From assembly GCF_041379945.2 (NCBI RefSeq), contig NZ_JBFTXJ020000005.1, positions 62,001-126,000 of the forward strand: 64,000 bases of DNA, read 5' to 3'. The notes under the pieces were generated by a model. That model was not told where the DNA came from, ran no database searches, and was given only the letters and a program-made list of their open reading frames with translations. The translations under genes and the position numbers were made by a program. Below are positions 1-9,328 of the stretch, piece by piece; positions within the stretch are counted from its first letter, which is position 1; the number at the start of each line of letters is the position of its first letter. This DNA comes from Aneurinibacillus sp. REN35. Its GTDB lineage: Bacteria; Bacillota; Bacilli; Aneurinibacillales; Aneurinibacillaceae.

Positions 1-2
1 CA

Positions 3-716
3 GGCAAATTTGCGGATTTTGATATCCAGCGCCGTGCCGTGGATGTCTCGGAAACAGAGATTCTTACTTTCGCGGTACGCCGGATGAATATTTATGACCC
101 GGCACAACCGAATTTTTTAGAACAGCTTGATCTGAAGAAATACAAGCTCCTGCCTAATACAGCCGGAGCAAGCACTGCGGAAGAAGCGGTACGCATTGCA
201 CGTCTTGCTCGTGCTTCAGGCTTGTGCGATATGATTAAAGTCGAAGTCATCGCAGATATGAAAACCCTCCTGCCTGATCCGCTTGCAACTTTAGAGGCAA
301 CAAAAGTTCTTGTCGAAGATGGATTTATCGTTCTTCCCTATACGAATGATGATCCTGTGCTAGCGCGTCATCTACAGGAAGCAGGCGCTCATGCAGTCAT
401 GCCTGGCGCCTCCCCGATCGGCAGCGGCCAAGGTATTCTCAATCCGCTTCATTTAAGCATCATCATTGAGGAAGCACGCGTTCCGATTATTATCGATGCA
501 GGGATTGGAACTCCATCCGATGTAGCGATTGCCATGGAGCTTGGGGCTGATGGCGTTCTGCTTAATACAGCCGTAGCCGGTGCCGCCGATCCAGTTAAAA
601 TGGCAGAAGCGATGATGCTTGCGGCCAAAGCAGGGCGGCTAGGCTATGAAGGAGGGCGAATTCCAAGAAAACGGTATGCGCAGGCAAGCAGTCCAATGGA
701 AGGCATGAGCATGTAA
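3..716 (+). CDS. thiG: Thiazole synthase ThiG (5' end outside window)
   Basis: ThiG condenses 1-deoxy-xylulose 5-phosphate, dehydroglycine and ThiS-thiocarboxylate sulfur into the thiazole phosphate of thiamine, in the cytoplasm. The frame is open to the left edge and reads [20 protein letters not shown], a typical early ThiG stretch, so the start codon lies upstream of this window. The Schiff-base lysine sits in DMIKVEV, and the glycine-rich phosphate-binding segments [15 protein letters not shown] and DAGIGTPSD follow. About 25-30 N-terminal residues are probably missing. The stop codon overlaps the next start (TAATG), so the downstream kinase-like gene is translationally coupled. Family identity is clear. 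Confidence 0.95.
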   Translation, partial: GKFADFDIQRRAVDVSETEILTFAVRRMNIYDPAQPNFLEQLDLKKYKLLPNTAGASTAEEAVRIARLARASGLCDMIKVEVIADMKTLLPDPLATLEATKVLVEDGFIVLPYTNDDPVLARHLQEAGAHAVMPGASPIGSGQGILNPLHLSIIIEEARVPIIIDAGIGTPSDVAIAMELGADGVLLNTAVAGAADPVKMAEAMMLAAKAGRLGYEGGRIPRKRYAQASSPMEGMSM

Positions 717-1585
717 TGAGCATACCCGCTCAGCTTCTTAGAAAACTTGCAGCATATGAGGTAACGATTGAGGAACCTGTAAGCGGAGGAGATATATGTG
801 AAGCGGCAGCCGTACGCATCAATGGAGAGCGCTGCTTTCTCAAGTGGAGATTGAATGCTCCGCCAGGCTTTTTTGCCTGGGAGAGCCGTGGACTGGCGTT
901 ATTGCGCAATGCACATGAGAAACACCGTACCGGTGTATATGTACCGGTTGTTAGAGAAGCGGACGACGATTTCCTGCTGCTCGAATGGATCGAGCCTGGT
1001 CATAAATCAGGCAGCGCAGCTAAGGCGCTTGGACACGGGCTTGCTTGGCAGCATCGCTGTACGGGCGAAAGTTATGGACAGGAGCAGGGTGGCTTTATCG
1101 GTCGTCTGCCACAGCCGAAGGGACAGAGCGATAATTGGGCGAAGCTGTATGCTGAGAAGCGGTTGGGCATGTTCTTACATCTCGGAAAACAGGATTGGCC
1201 AAGCAAGCGGCTTCATAGGCTTGAGACTCTCTGTGCACAAATCAATCGCTGGCTTAACCACAATCCTCTTCCCTCCCTTCTGCACGGCGACCTATGGAGC
1301 GGCAACTGGATGAGCACAGAGGATGAGACCGGCTCTACGCCTGTATTGATCGATCCCGCGTCTTCCTATGGAGATCGCGAACAGGACATGGCAATGACCG
1401 AACTATTTGGAGGCTTTCCATCCGCATTTTATGATGCATATAATGAAGTGAATCCGCTTGACCATGCTGGCTACAAAGAGCGGAAGCCGTTCTATCAGCT
1501 CTATTATCTACTCGTTCATCTTATGCTTTTTGGCGAATCCTATGGTGCTTCTGTCGATCGTATTCTACAGCGTTATACCAAATAG
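716..1585 (+). CDS. Fructosamine/ketosamine-3-kinase family protein
   Basis: A 289-residue protein of the fructosamine kinase family, which has an aminoglycoside-phosphotransferase-like fold and phosphorylates sugars glycated onto amines so that they fall off. The catalytic loop HGDLWSGNW is at residues 190-198, the metal-binding IDP at 212-214, and an ATP-anchoring lysine probably at FLKW (residue 43). The start overlaps the thiG stop by one base, which suggests coupled translation and transcription with thiamine genes. A phosphotransferase acting on a thiamine-related substrate cannot be excluded from sequence alone. The hairpin at 1602-1638 ends the operon. Confidence 0.8.
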   Translation: MSIPAQLLRKLAAYEVTIEEPVSGGDICEAAAVRINGERCFLKWRLNAPPGFFAWESRGLALLRNAHEKHRTGVYVPVVREADDDFLLLEWIEPGHKSGSAAKALGHGLAWQHRCTGESYGQEQGGFIGRLPQPKGQSDNWAKLYAEKRLGMFLHLGKQDWPSKRLHRLETLCAQINRWLNHNPLPSLLHGDLWSGNWMSTEDETGSTPVLIDPASSYGDREQDMAMTELFGGFPSAFYDAYNEVNPLDHAGYKERKPFYQLYYLLVHLMLFGESYGASVDRILQRYTK

Positions 1586-1601
1586 TAAATCTCGCCATAA
1601 T

Positions 1602-1638
1602 AAAGGCGGAGCCCCATCTATGCAGTGGCTCCGCCTTT
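1602..1638. terminator. Bidirectional intrinsic terminator
   Basis: A perfect 12-bp stem, AAAGGCGGAGCC at 1602-1613 with GGCTCCGCCTTT at 1627-1638, lies between two convergent genes. It has an A-run on the left and a T-run on the right, so it can serve the thiG operon and cimA. Confidence 0.85.
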
Positions 1639-1645
1639 CATTATT

Positions 1646-3271
1646 TTAATGATTCAAAATTCCGTATCTCTCTGTCTCATCAAGCCGGATGTCGGCCGCT
1701 TCTTCGAGACGTCCCATCAGCGCATAACGCATACTATCGAGCAGCGCTTCCCAGCTTGCTTCAATCACATTGGCCGAGACACCTACTGTGCTCCAACTAC
1801 TCTCGCCTTCTTTGGTCGATTCTATTAATACCCGCACTTTGGAAGCTGTTGCATCCTGTTCGCTCAATACCCGTACTTTGTAATCAGTCAGGTACATTTC
1901 ATTAATATCAGGGAAGAACGATTCGACAGCTTTGCGCAATGCGTTGTCAAGCGCATTGACCGGACCGTTCCCTTCCGCTACCATATGGACAATTTTGTCA
2001 TTCACCTTAACCTTTACAGTAGCTTCCGTGACGGCATCCTGTTCGCCAACCTTTTCCATTAATACTTTGAACGACTCAACAGTAAACACTTCTTCATACT
2101 CACCAAGTCCCTTGCGCACGAGCAGCTCAAACGACGCTTCCGCTCCTTCATACTGATATCCTTGGTGCTCAAGTTCCTTTACCCGCTGAATAATTGCACG
2201 GCCCTCGGGTGTGTTTTTATCCAAATCGATATTAAGCTCCTGCGCCTTGAACAATAGGTTGCTCTGACCAGCCAGCTCTGATACGAGTACGCGTCTTGTA
2301 TTGCCTACAACTTCAGGTTTAATATGCTCATACGTCTCAGCCGCCTTCAAAATTGCGCTTACGTGCATACCGCCTTTATGTGCAAATGCACTCTGACCTA
2401 CAAATGGCTGCGTATTCGGCGGCATGATATTGGCGATCTCATATACGTAACGCGACGTATTGGTCAACTGTTTCAATTGAGCTTCCGGCACGCAGCAATA
2501 GCCAAGCTTTACCTGCAAGTTCGGGATAATGGAGATAAGGTTGGCGTTGCCACAGCGCTCACCAAAGCCGTTAATCGTACCTTGTACCTGTGTAGCACCG
2601 GCTGCAACAGCCGCAAGCGAATTCGCAACGGCTAGCTCGCCATCATTATGACAGTGGATGCCTACCGGTGTATTGATCGTCTTGCGTACGCATGCGACAA
2701 TCTCACTGATCTCATGAGGCAGCGATCCTCCGTTCGTATCGCATAGGGTTAGCCAATCTGCTCCGGCATCCGCCGCTCGCTGTATTGTTGCGAGTGCATA
2801 ATCTTGATTTTGCTTATAGCCATCAAAGAAATGCTCCGCATCATAAATAACTTCGAGCCCCTTTTCTTTTAAAAACCGAACCGATTCATAGATCATATTC
2901 AGGTTTTCTTCAAGCGTCGTCCCTAATGCTTCTGTAACATGGAAGTCCCAGCTTTTGCCGAATATTGCGACAGCTTCGACTCCGCTCTCGATAATCATAT
3001 TTAAATTCGCATCCGCCTCTGCCGCCACACCAAATCGTCGCGTGCTGCCAAATGCGGTAATTTTTGCGTGTGTTAGCCGTAGCTCTTTTGCTTTATGAAA
3101 AAATTCCATATCCTTTGGATTGCTGCCGGGCCAGCCGCCTTCAATATAATGCACGCCAAGCTGGTCCAGCTTTTTGGCGATCTTCAGCTTATCATCCACC
3201 GAAAGACTTACACCTTCGCCCTGAGTGCCATCCCGTAAAGTTGTATCATAAATAAAAACCTGCGTGTTCAA
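1646..3271 (-). CDS. cimA: Citramalate synthase CimA
   Basis: CimA condenses pyruvate and acetyl-CoA to (R)-citramalate, the threonine-independent entry to isoleucine. It belongs to the HMGL/LeuA family. The TIM-barrel metal and catalytic motifs are visible: [13 protein letters not shown] near the N-terminus and [15 protein letters not shown] midway. A C-terminal LeuA-type regulatory domain follows ([17 protein letters not shown] and beyond). I chose a TTG start at 3271 because GGGGAGG lies 11 bases upstream and the protein then starts just before the first barrel strand, at about 541 residues. An ATG at 3313 would add 14 residues but has no ribosome binding site. 2-isopropylmalate synthase is less likely, because the protein aligns with the CimA branch ([16 protein letters not shown]). 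Confidence 0.9.
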   Translation of the reverse strand: MNTQVFIYDTTLRDGTQGEGVSLSVDDKLKIAKKLDQLGVHYIEGGWPGSNPKDMEFFHKAKELRLTHAKITAFGSTRRFGVAAEADANLNMIIESGVEAVAIFGKSWDFHVTEALGTTLEENLNMIYESVRFLKEKGLEVIYDAEHFFDGYKQNQDYALATIQRAADAGADWLTLCDTNGGSLPHEISEIVACVRKTINTPVGIHCHNDGELAVANSLAAVAAGATQVQGTINGFGERCGNANLISIIPNLQVKLGYCCVPEAQLKQLTNTSRYVYEIANIMPPNTQPFVGQSAFAHKGGMHVSAILKAAETYEHIKPEVVGNTRRVLVSELAGQSNLLFKAQELNIDLDKNTPEGRAIIQRVKELEHQGYQYEGAEASFELLVRKGLGEYEEVFTVESFKVLMEKVGEQDAVTEATVKVKVNDKIVHMVAEGNGPVNALDNALRKAVESFFPDINEMYLTDYKVRVLSEQDATASKVRVLIESTKEGESSWSTVGVSANVIEASWEALLDSMRYALMGRLEEAADIRLDETERYGILNH

Positions 3272-3438
3272 CCTTCCGTCATCCTCCCCTGTTTCAATCT
3301 CTCCATGTTCCATTTAATTATTCTGAATTCATTATTTTTTTCTGTAAAGTATATCATATCATACACAGGGTAGCTATACATTACTTTTTTCGCTATGATA
3401 AAGAAGCCAACAAGGAAAACGAAAAGCAGGGGGATAGT

Positions 3439-4179
3439 ATGCGCAGCCGCTATTATGGAACACCGGAATCTCTACCCTTTACCGAAGCGCTTGCTGTGTA
3501 CGAATATATCGTGCCGCGTCTGGGTAAATCAATTCACCGTCACGGACAATACTTGATCGATCGGGATGCATTGCTTACGCCAGCTAATCTGGACTGCTTT
3601 CACTGCCATCTTGTGCACGGACATAACTGCTGTGAGAGTGGACAGCCATATTCCATGCATGGTGAGAACCTGACTTTATTCAATGAACATGCATTTGTTA
3701 TCCTGGATATGTACGCACATGACGGGCGAGCTGAAGCAGTTAGAAAAACCGGGATATATGAGCAGAACGCGCAGACGAATCATTATCCATCCATCCGCAA
3801 GCATAAAGGCGATTGCCTCTATCTTATTGAAGAGGATGGCAAGCGTCTGTGCGCCATTCATCGGTATGCGCTTGCAAAAGGCATGGACCCAGCTAAGCTG
3901 AAACCTTTTAGCTGCTCCCTTTTCCCACTTGAAATCATTGAATCGGATATGGGCCTTCTCATCACCTCTCTTACACCTGAGACGGAAACGTTCAGCCGTT
4001 GGGGTGATTATTATCGCCGCCGGTATTCGTGCGTAAATCCAAAGCGTCGCCCTAACGATGTACCAAACGAATATTTTGGAAGTACCGGCTATATTCCAGC
4101 CTGGGAATGGGCCAAGGATTTGCTTATTTCCTACTGGGGGGAAAGTACCGTGCAAGAAATCGAACAATTTCTCACATAA
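3439..4179 (+). CDS. DUF3109-like cysteine-cluster protein
   Basis: A 246-residue soluble protein of unknown function that resembles the DUF3109/YkgJ group of putative metal-binding proteins. The cysteine pattern is the main evidence: CFHCHLVHGHNCC near residue 55, then KGDCLYL, RLCAIHRYAL, and KPFSCSLFPLEI near residue 160. These cysteines could hold an iron-sulfur cluster or zinc. An AGGGGG ribosome binding site lies just upstream of the ATG. It stands alone, followed 98 bases later by a PCP_red-type small gene. The family match is by motif memory only. Confidence 0.65.
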   Translation: MRSRYYGTPESLPFTEALAVYEYIVPRLGKSIHRHGQYLIDRDALLTPANLDCFHCHLVHGHNCCESGQPYSMHGENLTLFNEHAFVILDMYAHDGRAEAVRKTGIYEQNAQTNHYPSIRKHKGDCLYLIEEDGKRLCAIHRYALAKGMDPAKLKPFSCSLFPLEIIESDMGLLITSLTPETETFSRWGDYYRRRYSCVNPKRRPNDVPNEYFGSTGYIPAWEWAKDLLISYWGESTVQEIEQFLT

Positions 4180-4277
4180 AATAAGTAAAGCCCGTGATCT
4201 CGTTCTTCTATTTTTTTACTGTGAAAGGTATAATAATATTAAAGATAGTACATATCCAGAAAGGATGTTCAGACAAA

Positions 4278-4532
4278 ATGAAATGGCAAGATGAATCAGC
4301 GCAACTTCTTGATGAACTTATGAAGCCGCTGCCGGTATTTGTTCGACCGATGGCGAAGAAATCCATTAAAAGTAAGGTAGAACAGGTAGCACAAGAGGCG
4401 GGGGCTGAAGAAGTCAGCACAGACCATGTTGTGCGTGGATATATTATTGCAGCCCCGGATAAAGATCGTGCGGTAACTGCACTTGAGACGAATCATATTA
4501 ACCTTGATCCCTATCAGGATCTATTGAAATAG
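4278..4532 (+). CDS. PCP_red-domain small protein
   Basis: An 84-residue protein that looks like the small domain found at the C-terminus of light-independent protochlorophyllide reductase subunit B (PCP_red). Single-domain copies occur in non-photosynthetic bacteria with no known job. The helical signature is VFVRPMAKKSIKSKVEQVAQEAGAEE, broken here only by minor changes, followed by VSTDHVVRG. The ATG at 4278 follows AGAAAGGATG. A longer in-frame upstream start at 4194 has no good ribosome binding site. A terminator follows at 4539. Confidence 0.6.
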   Translation: MKWQDESAQLLDELMKPLPVFVRPMAKKSIKSKVEQVAQEAGAEEVSTDHVVRGYIIAAPDKDRAVTALETNHINLDPYQDLLK

Positions 4533-4538
4533 CGAGAT

Positions 4539-4576
4539 AAGAGCCCTATGAATTCGTTCGTGGCGGCTCTTTTTTA
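4539..4576 (+). terminator. Intrinsic terminator
   Basis: AAGAGCC at 4539-4545 pairs with GGCTCTT at 4565-4571, followed by a T-run. It closes the PCP_red-type gene. Confidence 0.75.
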
Positions 4577-4689
4577 TATCCAAATCCTGAGTGAAATGGA
4601 TCGAGAGTGGGTAAGAAAAGTTTTGTTGAGTGATTGTACTGAATATTCATATCACTCTGCCATCTATTTAGGAAACGGGAGGTTTTTAT

Positions 4690-5706
4690 ATGAAAGCCGC
4701 GATTGTCAATGACTTCAAAGAAAGTCTAGAGGTTAAAGATGTATCCAAACCCGTCCCAGGTCCCGGTCAAGTTCTTGTCCATATTCAGGCATGCGGCGTA
4801 TGCCACACCGATCTGCATGCCGCTCATGGAGATTGGCCAGTAAAACCAAAACTTCCTCTTATCCCTGGTCATGAAGGCGTCGGCGTCGTTGAAGAGATCG
4901 GTGCGAATGTTACACATCTTCAGATTGGCGATCGCGTAGGAATTCCATGGCTTCATTCTGCATGTGGACACTGCGACTACTGCCTTACCGGAAGAGAAAC
5001 GTTATGCCTGCAACAGCAGAATACAGGCTATTCCGTAGACGGGGGATATGCGGAATATTGTTTGGCCGCTGCCGATTATGTTGTCAAAATCCCTGATAAT
5101 CTAGGCTTTATCGAAGCCGCACCACTTTTCTGTGCCGGTGTAACGACATACAAAGCGTTAAAAGTATCGGAAGCAAAGCCCGGTGATTGGGTCGCCATCT
5201 TCGGTATCGGTGGATTAGGACATCTTGCCGTACAATATGCCAAAGCTATGGGATTACATGTTGTTGCCGTAGATACATTCCCTGAAAAATTAGAGCTTGC
5301 CAAGGAACTTGGAGCAGACATGACCATCAATGCGGCTGCAGAAAACGCCGCAGAACGCATGATGGATGAAATCGGCGGCGTACATGCTTGTGTCTGCACA
5401 GCCGTATCAAAAAAAGCATTTGATCAAGCCTATCACTGTGTTCGAAGAGGTGGAGCGTGCGTCATCGTAGGGCTTCCTCCTGAAACGATGGAGATACCGA
5501 TTTTTGACACTGTGCTAAACGGCATCAAGGTCATCGGATCAATTGTCGGCACACGCAAAGATCTACAGGAAACACTGCAATTTGCGGCTGAAGGAAAAAT
5601 AACATGCATTATCGAGACACGTAAACTCGATCAGATTAATGATATATTTACGGAGATGGAAGATGGAAAAATCAACGGGCGAATCGTGCTTGATATGCAG
5701 AAATAA
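4690..5706 (+). CDS. adhP: Zinc-dependent alcohol dehydrogenase (AdhP type)
   Basis: A 338-residue medium-chain, NAD-dependent alcohol dehydrogenase that interconverts primary alcohols such as ethanol with aldehydes. The catalytic zinc site is in [16 protein letters not shown] and GHEGVG (residues 36-66). The structural zinc is held by [15 protein letters not shown]. The NAD-binding loop is [16 protein letters not shown] near residue 175. Length and sequence match the thermostable Bacillus-type AdhT/AdhA enzymes. It is monocistronic, with GGGAGG before the ATG and a terminator at 5711. Confidence 0.93.
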   Translation: MKAAIVNDFKESLEVKDVSKPVPGPGQVLVHIQACGVCHTDLHAAHGDWPVKPKLPLIPGHEGVGVVEEIGANVTHLQIGDRVGIPWLHSACGHCDYCLTGRETLCLQQQNTGYSVDGGYAEYCLAAADYVVKIPDNLGFIEAAPLFCAGVTTYKALKVSEAKPGDWVAIFGIGGLGHLAVQYAKAMGLHVVAVDTFPEKLELAKELGADMTINAAAENAAERMMDEIGGVHACVCTAVSKKAFDQAYHCVRRGGACVIVGLPPETMEIPIFDTVLNGIKVIGSIVGTRKDLQETLQFAAEGKITCIIETRKLDQINDIFTEMEDGKINGRIVLDMQK

Positions 5707-5710
5707 AACA

Positions 5711-5744
5711 AAAAGAGCGGGGGACTTATCCTCCGCTCTTTTTT
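5711..5744. terminator. Bidirectional terminator
   Basis: AAAGAGCGGGGGA and TCCTCCGCTCTTTT form a strong stem with T-runs on both strands, between the convergent adhP and MFS genes. Confidence 0.85.
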
Positions 5745-5754
5745 CGTATCACTA

Positions 5755-6993
5755 TTATAATCTAGAATGCAGCAGGTGGGAGAGCAGTGCGCGCGGTGTT
5801 TGCGCGCGGTGCAGCGTATACTTTACCCATAGCGTATTCAGTAAAAATAATGTAGCGGCCATAAAGAATAAACCATGCAGACCAATCATTCCGCTCAACG
5901 CACCGCCTACAATCGGACCGAGCAGATTGCCCAGATTCATCGCACTCGTGCTGTACGCGAAAGTCTGACTCTCCATTCCTTCGGGCGCATGTGTGCGAAT
6001 TAAGTTATTGACGGAAGGAATCAAACCGCCAATGCACATGCCAAGCAGAAAACGCAGGATAATCAACGGCCATACCGACTGCACAAGCCCCTGCGGAACG
6101 AAGAAGACGACCGTACCTATCAAACAAATTAATAATACGTACTGCGAACCGACTTTATCGCCCCATTTGCCAAGCAGCGGCGCAAACAATATCGATGTTA
6201 TCCCCGAAGCGGAAATGACGACACCGACCATCAGTGACATGAACGCGCCACCTGACCATAGTTCTTGTACATAAGAGGACATGAACGGATTGGTACTCAT
6301 CATCGCAAACTGAATAAGAAATCCTGTCAGAAACAGCCCCGGCAGCGGGGAGGTATGCAGAAGCTTGCGAAGCCCTGTCTCTTCTTGCGGCAGGATCTCT
6401 ACCTGTGGTTTTGGCTGCGGCTTGTTAATCTCACGGACGAGAATAAGTACAAGCATCGCCGCTATAAACAGCATCAAGCCGGTAACACGGAATATATTCC
6501 GAAACGAAACCCACTCTGCCAAAAGCCCGCCAAGAAGCGGTCCAAGAATCGTTCCAGCGACAGCACCCGATTGCAAAAGCCCAAGCGCATAGCCGGTCTT
6601 CTCTTTCGGCGTATTAGTCGATACAAGCGCCACCGCTGCCGGTACAAATCCGGAGATTAAGCCGTTTAATAGACGAAGGCCTAATAATTGCAGCGGCGAA
6701 GATACAAATCCCATACATAACGTAACGATGGACATACCGATTCCTGAACGAAGCAGCATGACTTTGCGTCCTGTTTTGTCAGCAAGTTTTCCCCACAGCG
6801 GTGCAACAAGAAATGCTGTCAAAAAGTTCGCGGCAAAAATCCAGCCGGTCCAGCGCTGAGCCATGACTGGGTCGGTTATACCCAGATCATGCTGCAAAAA
6901 CAGCGGCAAAAAGGGAATGACTAAATTCATTGCCGCTAATACCATAAACTGTGCAAACCATAATATATATAAGTTTCGCTTCCATATTTCCAT
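5755..6993 (-). CDS. MFS multidrug-type efflux transporter
   Basis: A 412-residue, 12-helix major facilitator of the drug:H+ antiporter (DHA1) type, located in the membrane. The loop 2-3 signature appears as GKLADKTGRKVMLL, with a matching half-repeat GKWGDKVGSQYVLL in the second half. Helix 5 carries a drug-antiporter-like motif C, LLQSGAVAGTILGPLLGG. A polar central loop, KPQPKPQVEILPQEE, splits the two six-helix halves. AAAGGAAG precedes the ATG. The substrate cannot be told from the sequence. Confidence 0.85.
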   Translation of the reverse strand: MEIWKRNLYILWFAQFMVLAAMNLVIPFLPLFLQHDLGITDPVMAQRWTGWIFAANFLTAFLVAPLWGKLADKTGRKVMLLRSGIGMSIVTLCMGFVSSPLQLLGLRLLNGLISGFVPAAVALVSTNTPKEKTGYALGLLQSGAVAGTILGPLLGGLLAEWVSFRNIFRVTGLMLFIAAMLVLILVREINKPQPKPQVEILPQEETGLRKLLHTSPLPGLFLTGFLIQFAMMSTNPFMSSYVQELWSGGAFMSLMVGVVISASGITSILFAPLLGKWGDKVGSQYVLLICLIGTVVFFVPQGLVQSVWPLIILRFLLGMCIGGLIPSVNNLIRTHAPEGMESQTFAYSTSAMNLGNLLGPIVGGALSGMIGLHGLFFMAATLFLLNTLWVKYTLHRAQTPRALLSHLLHSRL

Positions 6994-7257
6994 GGGCGCT
7001 CAACTTCCTTTCTTTAACTTTCACAGACACAAAAGAAAAAACCCCAACACAACCGAATGCGCAAGGGACCTTTAAAAAGCTGGATACAACGACTTTTTTC
7101 TATATAACCGTTCATTATATTGCAATAACCACATTATACGCTTCCTACTATAAAAAGTAAAGGGACTAGAAAAAAGAAAAAGCGTTCTAAAAAGTTCGTA
7201 AACGGGTAAAAGTATAGAGGAAACGTGGACTCTATTACATATAAGGAGGGATTTGTC

Positions 7258-7581
7258 ATGCCAAAGATTACGGTGGAAGGGTTCCAAAGCTTTGAAGCTA
7301 CAAAAGGACAAAAGCTCGTGCTTGCTCTTGAAGACAATGGCGTTCCCATCATGCACCGCTGCGGTGGTAATGCCCGGTGTACAACGTGCCGGGTGGAAGT
7401 GCTCGCAGGTGATGCCGGACCGCTGACGGAAGGAGAGAAGAACATTATCGAAGCGAGAAATTTCGAAGGAAATGTCCGTCTCTCCTGTCAGGTTCGCTGT
7501 CACGATGACCTGGCTGTAAAACCAGCTATGCTGTCAACCGAGTCCGATGCGGACGCAGGCCCCCGTCCTAAAGACGATTAA
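7258..7581 (+). CDS. 2Fe-2S plant-type ferredoxin
   Basis: A 107-residue electron carrier. Cluster ligands are the cysteines of CGGNARCTTC (C-x5-C-x2-C, residues 39-48) and a fourth in LSCQ near residue 83, which is the plant-type ferredoxin pattern. AAGGAGGG lies 7 bases before the ATG at 7258, which sets the start; a GTG 33 bases upstream is not supported. The acidic C-terminal tail (ESDADAGPRPKDD) is unusual for the short family. It is monocistronic, with a terminator at 7594. The redox partner is unknown. Confidence 0.88.
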   Translation: MPKITVEGFQSFEATKGQKLVLALEDNGVPIMHRCGGNARCTTCRVEVLAGDAGPLTEGEKNIIEARNFEGNVRLSCQVRCHDDLAVKPAMLSTESDADAGPRPKDD

Positions 7582-7593
7582 TCATCTACAAAC

Positions 7594-7623
7594 CAAAAGA
7601 GGATGCAGACGCATCCTCTTTTG
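7594..7623. terminator. Bidirectional terminator
   Basis: CAAAAGAGGATGC and GCATCCTCTTTTG make a perfect 13-bp stem with an AGAC loop, between convergent ferredoxin and tatA genes. Confidence 0.9.
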
Positions 7624-7638
7624 TATAAATCGCTTCGT

Positions 7639-7830
7639 TTATTTTATTTCTTTTAGCGCCGGTTTCTTATCATCGTCGTCATCAGAAGTAAGTTCACGTG
7701 TGGAGTTCTTGAATTCTTTTAAGGTTTGTCCCATAGCACGGCCGATCTCAGGAAGCTTCTTCGGTCCAAATACGATAAGCGCAATCACAAGAATCAGAAT
7801 AAGACCAGGAAATCCGATGTTTGAAAACAT
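7639..7830 (-). CDS. tatA: Twin-arginine translocase component TatA/TatE
   Basis: A 63-residue subunit of the Tat pore that exports folded proteins. One N-terminal membrane helix ([16 protein letters not shown]) is followed by the hinge [10 protein letters not shown], an amphipathic helix ([17 protein letters not shown]) and an acidic tail with five aspartates. GGAGAGA precedes the ATG. No tatC is adjacent. The upstream gene on the same strand encodes a protein with a Tat-type signal, which suggests a functional pair. Confidence 0.93.
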   Translation of the reverse strand: MFSNIGFPGLILILVIALIVFGPKKLPEIGRAMGQTLKEFKNSTRELTSDDDDDKKPALKEIK

Positions 7831-7940
7831 AATATGTCTCTCCTTTACAGGAATTCATAAGGTTATTATAAACGAATTCTGGAAAAAAACCACAAAATAC
7901 TTGATTTAATTGTCACAAATTCTTGAACCGGTTTTTATTA

Positions 7941-8783
7941 TCATGACTTGTTCAACGTTAGGATATACCATTCCGGCACACATAGGAATCGAATCGGCAA
8001 AATCGTTGTCCCAATTCCCCGCGACGTATGAACGAGCATTCTCCCGTTTTCCGTATACTGCAGGCCATCTGGATATTTCCGTGCATACGGAGGATATAGA
8101 AGTCCACCTATGAATGGAAGACGTACCTGTCCGCCGTGACTATGACCCGATAACTGCAGGGCTACACCATACTGTTCGGCTCTATCGGCCAGATCCGGTT
8201 CATGGACCAGTGCGATGGTGCATGCCTCTATATCTATTCCACCGCATGCCGCCTCCCAATCCGGCGCGCGCCAATGATCATCCAGCCCAACTACTGTTAA
8301 AACGTCTTCCGATGCCTTATGTTGTATCCGCACGCGCTCATTGACAAGTGGAGTAAAGCCCGCTTCTACATACGCTTTAATGATTCGATCTGTGTCAGCC
8401 CTCCCCCTTACATCGTGGTTGCCAAGTACGGCATACTTTCCGTATGGTGCATAAAGACGCTTCAATTGTTGGATGGTCTGCTCCACTTCTTCCATCCCAT
8501 TATCAAACAAATCTCCAGTAAATGCGATCAAATCCGGACCCGCTTTGTTTATCTCTTTAATAAGAGGTTCCAAATCCGCCGCTACAAAACCGTGTCCGAT
8601 GTGGGTATCAGAAAAATGTGCAATCCGAAACCCCGCGAACACATCCGGCAAACGGGCAAGCGGAACAGCAATTTCTTTTTTGCGCAGCATATGCCGTTCC
8701 ACAAAAAAGGCATCAATCCCGGCACATAGCATTACACCTCCAATTCCGGCAGCCAAACGCTTCATAAAGCTGCGGCGATTCAT
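7941..8783 (-). CDS. Tat-exported metallophosphoesterase (YkuE-like)
   Basis: A 280-residue calcineurin-type phosphoesterase with metal-binding motifs SDTHIGH, TGDLFDN, GNHDVRG and SGHSHGGQ. The N-terminus MNRRSFMKRLAAGIGGVML is a twin-arginine signal, so the protein should be exported folded to the wall or membrane face, as known for B. subtilis YkuE. The ATG at 8783 follows GGGAG and places the RR motif at residues 3-4. A TTG at 8834 would bury the signal. TatA is encoded 110 bases downstream on the same strand. The substrate is unknown; wall polymers or phospholipids are possible. Confidence 0.85.
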   Translation of the reverse strand: MNRRSFMKRLAAGIGGVMLCAGIDAFFVERHMLRKKEIAVPLARLPDVFAGFRIAHFSDTHIGHGFVAADLEPLIKEINKAGPDLIAFTGDLFDNGMEEVEQTIQQLKRLYAPYGKYAVLGNHDVRGRADTDRIIKAYVEAGFTPLVNERVRIQHKASEDVLTVVGLDDHWRAPDWEAACGGIDIEACTIALVHEPDLADRAEQYGVALQLSGHSHGGQVRLPFIGGLLYPPYARKYPDGLQYTENGRMLVHTSRGIGTTILPIRFLCVPEWYILTLNKS

Positions 8784-8896
8784 CTTTTTTTCTCCCACAC
8801 ATTCACTTCCTTTTTCGGTCGCATATTTCTGCAAAATACGCTACTATAGGTAAAAGTTCTTTGCAAGAGATAATTAGAAAATAATGGAGGTTTTCC

Positions 8897-9256
8897 ATGG
8901 ATACCAAACAAATTCGACACCTGCTTAATAAAGCAAGGCATGCCGTATTTCTCGGAGAGCCGCTTCAGACCGAAAGCCAGCCTATGACACAAGAAGAATA
9001 CTTTGAAGCATACGAAGCAAGAGTAGAGCGCGATCCGCTTGCGGAAACAGCGCTGCTCCGTGAAGCGATCCTCCCTCTTCTCGCAATGTATCAAAGGAAA
9101 TGGCGTAATGATAACCGGGCCGCTCAGATGATGACGGGTAACTCTCTCGCCGAGCCTCGTGATGAGGATGGATGGCTCATGGAAGTATATGATGAGATTA
9201 TGAATACAGATACTGACGAAGAATGGGAACAATTCGTCACACGATTTACCAATTAA
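8897..9256 (+). CDS. Hypothetical acidic protein
   Basis: A 119-residue soluble protein I do not recognise. It is rich in glutamate and aspartate, has no signal or membrane segment, and looks mostly helical. The longest helical stretch is around EEYFEAYEARVERDPLAETALLREAI. The end is very acidic (TDTDEEWEQF). A GGAGG site 6 bases before the ATG makes it a confident gene. It is divergent from the phosphoesterase gene, with a 113-base gap. Confidence 0.7.
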   Translation: MDTKQIRHLLNKARHAVFLGEPLQTESQPMTQEEYFEAYEARVERDPLAETALLREAILPLLAMYQRKWRNDNRAAQMMTGNSLAEPRDEDGWLMEVYDEIMNTDTDEEWEQFVTRFTN

Positions 9257-9328
9257 TTCTTTTATAATAAAGAGGAAGCTTTTATACTTCGGAGTTATTT
9301 CCATACTAAACGGAGGTCTCATATACTC

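Noticed and set aside
3272-3313. ATG start for cimA at 3313
   Set aside because: No ribosome binding site; TTG at 3271 has GGGGAGG and fits the family N-terminus.
3676-4167. Long minus-strand frame opposite the DUF3109-like gene
   Set aside because: No ribosome binding site or recognisable domain; it mirrors the codon pattern of the real gene.
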